A stretch of DNA of 16,955 nt from Deltaproteobacteria bacterium. GTDB taxonomy: Bacteria > Desulfobacterota > Desulfobaccia > Desulfobaccales > 0-14-0-80-60-11. The position numbers and the translations under genes were made by a program. The stretch covers positions 1 through 16,955 of the forward strand of contig JAKAGH010000028.1 in assembly GCA_021817645.1 (NCBI GenBank), in the 5' to 3' direction. The notes below the pieces were generated by a model that saw only the letters and a program-made list of their open reading frames with translations, searched no databases and was not told where the DNA came from. Below are positions 12,713 to 16,955 of this stretch, piece after piece (the first letter of the stretch is position 1; each line of letters begins with the position of its first letter).

Positions 12713-13624
12713 ATGGTTTTTTTGCAGGCCTATCTACGCGCGCTTCGACTGCCGTTTTTAACCGGCTCCCTTTTCCCCGTGGCGGTGGCCGGGGCTCTGG
12801 CTTATCGCCAGGAGGGCGCCTGGAGCCCCAGCCTCCTGGGGCTTACCTTCCTGGGGGTGGCTGCGCTCCACCTGGGGTCCAATCTTCTCAATGATTATTA
12901 TGACTCTTTTGGCAGCGACCCCCTGAATGTGCACGCCACCCCGTTCAGCGGGGGCAGCCGGGTGATCCAGAACGGGGACTTGAGTGCGGATACGGTCAGG
13001 TTCATGGCCTTCCTCTTCCTGGCCCTGGGTGGAGGCTGCGGCCTGGCCCTGATCTTCCTGGGCCGTCCCTGGGTGGCGGTTTTGGGGACCCTGGGTTTCC
13101 TGGCCGGCTATCTCTATTCCGCCTCACCTTTACAGCTGATGAGCGCGGGCCTGGGGGAAGCCGCGATTTTCCTCGCGTTTGGGCCGCTGGTCACCTGGGG
13201 GACTTACTACGTCCAGACGGACAGCCTGAAGCCGGTGGGCCTGGCCGTGGGCCTGCCCCTGGCCTTCCTGATCACCGCCATCCTCTGGATCAATGAGTTC
13301 CCTGACCTCAAAGCGGACGCGGACGCGGGGAAAAACCAGCTCGTGGTGCGTCTGGGCCTGCGCCGCGCCCGCCGGGTCTATGCCGCCTTGATGCTGGCTC
13401 CCTTCGCCAGTATCTTCCTGCTGCTGGAGGCCTTTCACCTGCCGGATCTCCTGGTGGGGGCCTGGGTCGCCCTGCCCCTGGCGGTGCAGGCCATCCGGGT
13501 GGCCTGGCGCGTCCCGCCCACGGAGCCGGAGTTCATTCCGGCCCAGGCCCTCACCATCCAGACCCACGCCCTGGTGGGACTGGCCATGACTTTGGCCTTG
13601 CTCTATGCAGCCTGGTGGCGGTAA
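12713..13624 (+). CDS. menA: UbiA-family prenyltransferase, probably MenA
   Basis: This 303-residue multi-pass membrane enzyme of the UbiA superfamily has both Asp-rich motifs that bind Mg-prenyl diphosphate: NDYYDSFGSD (60-69) and NEFPDLKADADAGK (194-207). About eight or nine hydrophobic helices are visible, and GYLYSASPLQL (132-142) is a typical loop. GGSRVIQNGDLS (80-91) resembles the MenA-type segment, so the likely reaction is prenylation of 1,4-dihydroxy-2-naphthoate in menaquinone synthesis. Other UbiA subfamilies cannot be excluded because no other men gene is nearby. GGAG at 12704-12707 lies 5 nt before the ATG, behind a strong promoter. The last residues WWR precede TAA, and a dispersed repeat follows. 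Confidence 0.82.
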   Translation: MVFLQAYLRALRLPFLTGSLFPVAVAGALAYRQEGAWSPSLLGLTFLGVAALHLGSNLLNDYYDSFGSDPLNVHATPFSGGSRVIQNGDLSADTVRFMAFLFLALGGGCGLALIFLGRPWVAVLGTLGFLAGYLYSASPLQLMSAGLGEAAIFLAFGPLVTWGTYYVQTDSLKPVGLAVGLPLAFLITAILWINEFPDLKADADAGKNQLVVRLGLRRARRVYAALMLAPFASIFLLLEAFHLPDLLVGAWVALPLAVQAIRVAWRVPPTEPEFIPAQALTIQTHALVGLAMTLALLYAAWWR

Positions 13625-13633
13625 CCGCTTCGA

Positions 13634-13654
13634 AAAGTTCAAAGTTCAAGGTTA
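13634..13654 (+). repeat. GTTCAAAG-type dispersed repeat, copy 3
   Basis: AAAAGTTCAAAGTTCAAGG, then TT, lies 10 nt after the prenyltransferase stop. It shares GTTCAAAGTT and GTTCAAGG with the copies near 6550 and 12490. Confidence 0.7.
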
Positions 13655-13707
13655 AGCGAGCGATTCCCGCGGTGCTCTTAAGTCTTTTGTAAACTCCTCA
13701 ACAATGA

Positions 13708-13736
13708 TTGACCGGCTACCCCATTGCTGGCAAAAT
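13708..13736 (+). promoter_or_regulatory. Weak candidate promoter for the nucleotidyltransferase-like/TPM/LemA operon
   Basis: TTGACC (13708-13713), 17 nt, then CAAAAT (13731-13736) gives 5/6 and 4/6 matches to sigma-70. TAGAAT at 13739-13744 is a better -10 but has no -35 at the right distance. Confidence 0.3.
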
Positions 13737-13771
13737 GATAGAATAACGGGAATCTGCCTGGAGGTTTGCCT

Positions 13772-14518
13772 ATGGCCTGTTTGCTCACCGAGAATTTAAG
13801 TCCGTCTCTGCAAGAAAAAATTTCTCCCTTCTTCCATGAAATCCTGGAAGCCGCAAGGGCCAAGGTCCACTCTTTGTACCTGGTGGGTGAGGTCTTGACC
13901 GCGGATTACCAGGAAGGGGCTTCGAAGATCGACAGCGTCATCGTCCTTCAGAAGACGGATTTGGCCTTTCTGGATATCCTGGCGCCGCTGGGGGGCAAAT
14001 ACGGCAAGCAGGGTTTGGCCGCGCCCCTGATCATGGACCCCGTCTATATCTGCAACTCGGTGGACGTTTTTCCCCTGGAGTTTTTCAACTTGCGGCTGCT
14101 GCACCACACCCTCTTCGGGGAGGACTTGTTTGCGCCCCTGGCAGTGGACCCTAAGGAGCTCCGCTACCAGTGCGAGCGGGAGCTCAAGGGCAAATTGATC
14201 TGGCTCCACCGGATTTACGTTTCTGCCATGGGGGACCGGAAGGTGCTGGCAGGGGATATTGTCCGCCATTTCGCGGGCTATCTGCCTCTTTTCCGGGGGA
14301 TTTTGTCTTTGTTGGGCCAGACCCCGGCCCCGGACCTGAAAAGGGTCCTGGAGCAGCTGGATCAATTGACCGGCATGGAGACTGCGGTCTTTGAAGAAAT
14401 CTATGCCATCAAGAAGAATCTGGCCCAGCCTGCTCCAGAGGACATCTCCCAGTTATTCGCCAAATTTTACCGGGCCACGGAAAGATTGACCGAGGTGGTG
14501 GATGGCTTACAAATCTAA
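13772..14518 (+). CDS. Nucleotidyltransferase-like protein, degenerate active site
   Basis: This 248-residue soluble protein has an N-terminal half that looks like a Pol-beta-type nucleotidyltransferase fold. LYLVGEVLTADYQEGASKID (35-54), then SVIVLQ, aligns with the usual GS-x-ARGEA...SDIDLLVV pattern. The Gly-Ser is Gly-Glu, and the first catalytic Asp of the DxD pair is Lys52, leaving only Asp54, so transferase activity is doubtful. LLHHTLFGEDLF (109-120) is also common in this group. The rest is helical. No specific function is recognised. An in-frame TTG at 13766 exists, but GGAGG at 13760-13764 is well spaced for the ATG at 13772. The stop overlaps the next start by 17 nt, so translation is coupled with the TPM gene. 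Confidence 0.7.
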   Translation: MACLLTENLSPSLQEKISPFFHEILEAARAKVHSLYLVGEVLTADYQEGASKIDSVIVLQKTDLAFLDILAPLGGKYGKQGLAAPLIMDPVYICNSVDVFPLEFFNLRLLHHTLFGEDLFAPLAVDPKELRYQCERELKGKLIWLHRIYVSAMGDRKVLAGDIVRHFAGYLPLFRGILSLLGQTPAPDLKRVLEQLDQLTGMETAVFEEIYAIKKNLAQPAPEDISQLFAKFYRATERLTEVVDGLQI

Positions 14519-15302
14519 GACTTTTAAGTGGTTCCTTCTCTTCCTGTTATTAGGGGCGGCCCCCGCCCTGGTTCAGGCGGTAACCCCGCCGGTCCCGGCC
14601 CACCCGTCCCAATATGTGGTGGACCTGGCGGGAGTCCTCGATGCCGGCGCCCAGGCCCGGCTCAACACCATGCTGCATGATCTGGAAACCCAGACTACCG
14701 CCCAGATGGTGGTCCTCACCCTCAATTCCCTGGAAGGGGAGCCCATTGAAGACTTCTCCCACCAGACTGCGGTGAAGTGGGGCATAGGCCAGAAGGGCAA
14801 AGACAATGGCGTCTTGCTCACCGTGGCGGTCAAGGACAAAAAATACCGGATCGAAGTGGGCTACGGCCTGGAAGGCCCCCTGCCGGACAGCCTGGTGGGC
14901 AGTATCGGCCGGCAATACCTGGTGCCCCATTTTCGGAAAGGGGATTTTGCCGGGGGTATTGTGGCTGCGGCCAGCGAAATGGCCAAAATCATTTCCCGGG
15001 GCCAGGTGGGCGGCCAGGCCGGGGAAATCACCGGAGCTGAGCCCGGCGCCCCTGCGTCCCCGGAAGAAACGTCCGAGGCCAACCAGGATGCCGCGGGTCT
15101 GATAATCATCATCGTCTTGGTCATCGTCGGGCTCGGCGTTTTTGCCTTCGTCATCCCGAGGCTCCTCAAAAGGGCCAGTGGCGGCGTCTGGTTTTCGGGC
15201 GGTAGCTCTTCCGACAGCGGCTGGTCCTCCGGCGGTAGTGATTCGGACTTCAGCGGCGGCGGCGGTGATTTCGGCGGCGGCGGCGCTTCCGGTGATTGGT
15301 AA
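14502..15302 (+). CDS. TPM-domain protein (YgcG family), secreted or membrane-anchored
   Basis: This 266-residue protein has a signal peptide (1-26, ending ALVQA) and a TPM domain at about 35-165, with VVDLAGVLDAGAQARLNTML, KGKDNGVLLTVAVKDKKYRI and the conserved YGLEGPLPD (121-129). A Pro/Glu-rich linker, one membrane helix (199-219) and a Gly/Ser-rich tail ending GGGGDFGGGGASGDW follow. TPM domains have been linked to acid phosphatase activity and to photosystem II repair in plants; the bacterial role is unclear. The layout with a glycine-rich end is typical of the family, and lemA next door is the usual partner. The start overlaps the previous gene, with GAGG just upstream. Confidence 0.92.
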   Translation: MAYKSKTFKWFLLFLLLGAAPALVQAVTPPVPAHPSQYVVDLAGVLDAGAQARLNTMLHDLETQTTAQMVVLTLNSLEGEPIEDFSHQTAVKWGIGQKGKDNGVLLTVAVKDKKYRIEVGYGLEGPLPDSLVGSIGRQYLVPHFRKGDFAGGIVAAASEMAKIISRGQVGGQAGEITGAEPGAPASPEETSEANQDAAGLIIIIVLVIVGLGVFAFVIPRLLKRASGGVWFSGGSSSDSGWSSGGSDSDFSGGGGDFGGGGASGDW

Positions 15303-15326
15303 TAACCTCAGTGAGGAGAAAATTTA

Positions 15327-15893
15327 ATGAATAAAAACCTGCTTGTCGTCCTGGGCGTAATCGTAGGCCTGGTGGTGATCGTCGGCGGCTGGATGATCAG
15401 CGGCTACAATCGGGTGGTCACCATGGATGAAAACGTCAAGACTGCCTGGGCCCAGGTGGAGAATCAATTGAAAAGGCGCTATGACCTCATCCCCAATCTG
15501 GTGGAGACGGTCAAAGGCTATGCCGCCCATGAAAAAGGGGTCTTCGAGCACCTCGCCGACGCCCGCACCAAATATTTTCAGGCCCCGGATATCAAAGGCA
15601 AGATCGCAGCTGCAGCGGGGCTGGAGCAAGCCCTCTCCCGGCTCTTGCTGCTGCGGGAGACCTATCCCCAGCTCAAGGCCAATGAGAGTTTTCTGAAATT
15701 GATGGACTCTCTGGAAGGCACCGAGAACCGCATCTCCGTGGAGAGAAAGCGGTATAACGACGCAGTGCGCACCCTGAATACCTACATCCGCACCGTGTTT
15801 GGCCGGTTCTTTGCCGGCCTCGCCGGGGTCGAGAAAGCCGAGTACTACCAGGTTCCCGAGGCCGAGAAAGCCGCGCCCAAAGTGAAATTTTGA
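15327..15893 (+). CDS. lemA: LemA family protein
   Basis: This 188-residue protein has an N-terminal membrane helix (5-25) followed by the LemA helical domain. The signature runs YNRVVTMDENVKTAWAQVEN, then QLKRRYDLIPNLVETVKGYA with HEKGVF, and later SLEGTENRISVERKRYNDAV and TYIRTVFG. LemA proteins are membrane-anchored with the helical part probably outside; the biochemical function is unknown. GTGAGGAGA lies about 8 nt before the ATG and 24 nt separate it from the TPM gene, so they form one transcript. The C-terminus ends in a short charged tail. Confidence 0.95.
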   Translation: MNKNLLVVLGVIVGLVVIVGGWMISGYNRVVTMDENVKTAWAQVENQLKRRYDLIPNLVETVKGYAAHEKGVFEHLADARTKYFQAPDIKGKIAAAAGLEQALSRLLLLRETYPQLKANESFLKLMDSLEGTENRISVERKRYNDAVRTLNTYIRTVFGRFFAGLAGVEKAEYYQVPEAEKAAPKVKF

Positions 15894-15924
15894 TCCTCCC
15901 AGGGGCACCTATTTGCATCCCACA

Positions 15925-15948
15925 AGGGCGGACCTGCGGGTCCGCCCT
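15925..15948. repeat. 10-bp palindrome with tetraloop after lemA
   Basis: AGGGCGGACC (15925-15934), loop TGCG, and GGTCCGCCCT (15939-15948) form a perfect 10-bp stem 31 nt after lemA. No T run follows, so it is either a factor-dependent or mRNA-stabilising hairpin, or a REP-like dispersed element. Confidence 0.7.
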
Positions 15949-16014
15949 GCAAGAAAATTGTCGTTTGCTTGCGGATTAATATTACTAATTCTGGGGCAAA
16001 AGGAGGATTGAGAG

Positions 16015-16449
16015 ATGAGCCTGGTGGAGGAAATCGGTAAAATCGCCGGAGAGGTGGGCGCGGATTTACATGAAAGCAAAGGCGTTTATACCCTGGAATG
16101 CGTCGTGGCGGAGCGGAAAGGCTGGCTTTCCAAAAGGAAATTGCTTTACCGGGCGAAATTCTCCATAGACGAGAGCAATAAAGAAATACGGTTTACGGAG
16201 ATGTTAAAGGAGAGCGGTTGGGGACTTTCCTCGGGAGACGCGGACATCGGCCCGGGGTTCGGTTTTAAAAAAGAAACCTACAAACAGGGCCTGGGGCCGC
16301 GGGAAGGCACCATTGAGGAGCAGTCCCGCCTTTTCGGGGAAAACTATCAATATACCTTTGATTTGGGCAAAATCAGAAACGCTGTTGAGGAAAAAGCCCA
16401 GGCACTGGGCTACAAGTTTTCCTACCACCTCACTGGGCTGGGTTTATAG
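16015..16449 (+). CDS. Hypothetical protein, 144 residues
   Basis: I do not recognise this gene. It encodes a soluble, mixed-charge protein without a signal peptide or membrane helix. An N-terminal helix (MSLVEEIGKIAGEVGADLHE) precedes alternating strands (VYTLECVVAERKG, LLYRAKFSIDESNKEIRFTE), a glycine-rich middle (SGDADIGPGFGFKKETY), and a final helix and strand. AGGAGG lies 8 nt before the ATG, a strong ribosome binding site that supports real translation. It is separated from lemA by a palindrome and 121 bases, so it probably has its own transcript. Confidence 0.8.
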   Translation: MSLVEEIGKIAGEVGADLHESKGVYTLECVVAERKGWLSKRKLLYRAKFSIDESNKEIRFTEMLKESGWGLSSGDADIGPGFGFKKETYKQGLGPREGTIEEQSRLFGENYQYTFDLGKIRNAVEEKAQALGYKFSYHLTGLGL

Positions 16450-16629
16450 GCGGCGCCCCCCCCTGGCTTAAAGGTGACGCCACAAGAATAATGCCGGGTG
16501 CATTCCCCGCCCCATCATTGCCAGCTAAAGAAAAGACGGTGCGTGGCGCGCACCCTCCGAACTGGTGGCGGTGAGGCGGAAGCGCAGCCGGTTTGCCAGG
16601 TTAGAAAAGAAAATCAGCAAAGGTGATTT

Positions 16630-16955
16630 ATGCAGGGCAATAAATGGAAGAAAGTAATTGTGCAACTGGTATTAGTAATCCTTGCCGTTTTGCTTCTCGA
16701 TTTCCAGGACCATCTTCTCAAATTATTTGCTACTCTGGGTCTGGAAAAGCTCTCCCGGGTAATAAGTCTCACGATCAGCATCTTTGCCTGGATCGCCGGC
16801 GGCTGGTTCGCTTCGGGTCTGATTCAGGCCTTTGTCTGGCCGAACCTGGAAAAGCGCCTGGGCTATCCGCCGCCCAAGTTGTTGAAGAACATCGTCACCG
16901 CGGTCATCATTCTCACTATTTTCCTCTCTATTTTCGGTTTCGTGTTGAACGCGCC
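16630..16955 (+). CDS. N-terminus of a probable MscS-family mechanosensitive channel, 3'-truncated
   Basis: An open frame from the ATG at 16630 runs off the window end after 108 codons. It has three hydrophobic helices (about residues 9-24, 44-67 and 87-106) joined by WPNLEKRLGYPPPKLLKNIV. An LE-x-R-x-G...P-x-LL motif before a membrane helix is common just ahead of the pore helix in MscS-type small-conductance channels. The pore helix and beta domain lie beyond the edge, so the family call rests on this partial match. AGGTG at 16621-16625 lies 4 nt before the ATG. Confidence 0.65.
   Translation, partial: MQGNKWKKVIVQLVLVILAVLLLDFQDHLLKLFATLGLEKLSRVISLTISIFAWIAGGWFASGLIQAFVWPNLEKRLGYPPPKLLKNIVTAVIILTIFLSIFGFVLNA

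Overview
The window is the end of an assembled contig from a Gram-negative, flagellated bacterium. The first 13 bases match the end of the Illumina TruSeq adapter, so real sequence probably starts at base 14. High GC, a Tad pilus locus next to stator and CheZ genes, a menaquinone-type prenyltransferase, and short dispersed intergenic repeats (GTTCAAAGTTCAAGG-like strings, a perfect 13-bp palindrome) would suit a Desulfobacterota lineage. That placement is an inference, not a demonstration.

Layout. (1) 1-6278, plus strand: a Tad/Flp type IVb pilus locus in the order flp (truncated) - terminator - tadE - cpaB - cpaE/tadZ - cpaF/tadA - tadB - tadC. It supplies the pilin, a minor pseudopilin, a periplasmic assembly protein, a localisation ATPase-like protein, the motor ATPase and two inner-membrane platform proteins. 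The outer-membrane secretin, prepilin peptidase, tadD and tadG are not here. (2) 6279-6700: a convergent intergenic region with a probable dead gene fragment and the first dispersed repeats. (3) 6701-10994, minus strand: a flagellar/chemotaxis block. Transcription runs from an enlarged CheZ-type phosphatase, through a lytic transglycosylase without a visible signal peptide, to motA and motB. Sigma-28-like (FliA) promoter matches lie upstream of both cheZ and motA, which ties the block to late flagellar expression. (4) 10995-11451: an intergenic region rich in inverted repeats. (5) 11452-12381, minus strand: malate dehydrogenase with a strong ribosome binding site. (6) 12713-13624, plus strand: a UbiA-family prenyltransferase (probably MenA) behind a near-consensus sigma-70 promoter. 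(7) 13772-15893, plus strand: a compact probable operon of a degenerate nucleotidyltransferase-like protein, a TPM-domain protein and LemA. (8) 16015-16449: a small protein I do not recognise. (9) 16630 to the end: the N-terminus of a probable MscS-family channel, cut by the window edge.

No CRISPR array, rRNA, tRNA or complete mobile element was seen, and I do not claim a wholly new system. The most unusual items are the CheZ homologue with a duplicated 35-residue module inserted in its phosphatase hairpin, the two interleaved inverted repeats over the cheZ sigma-28-like promoter, the inferred export of the transglycosylase through the flagellar secretion apparatus, and the Tad locus lacking its secretin.
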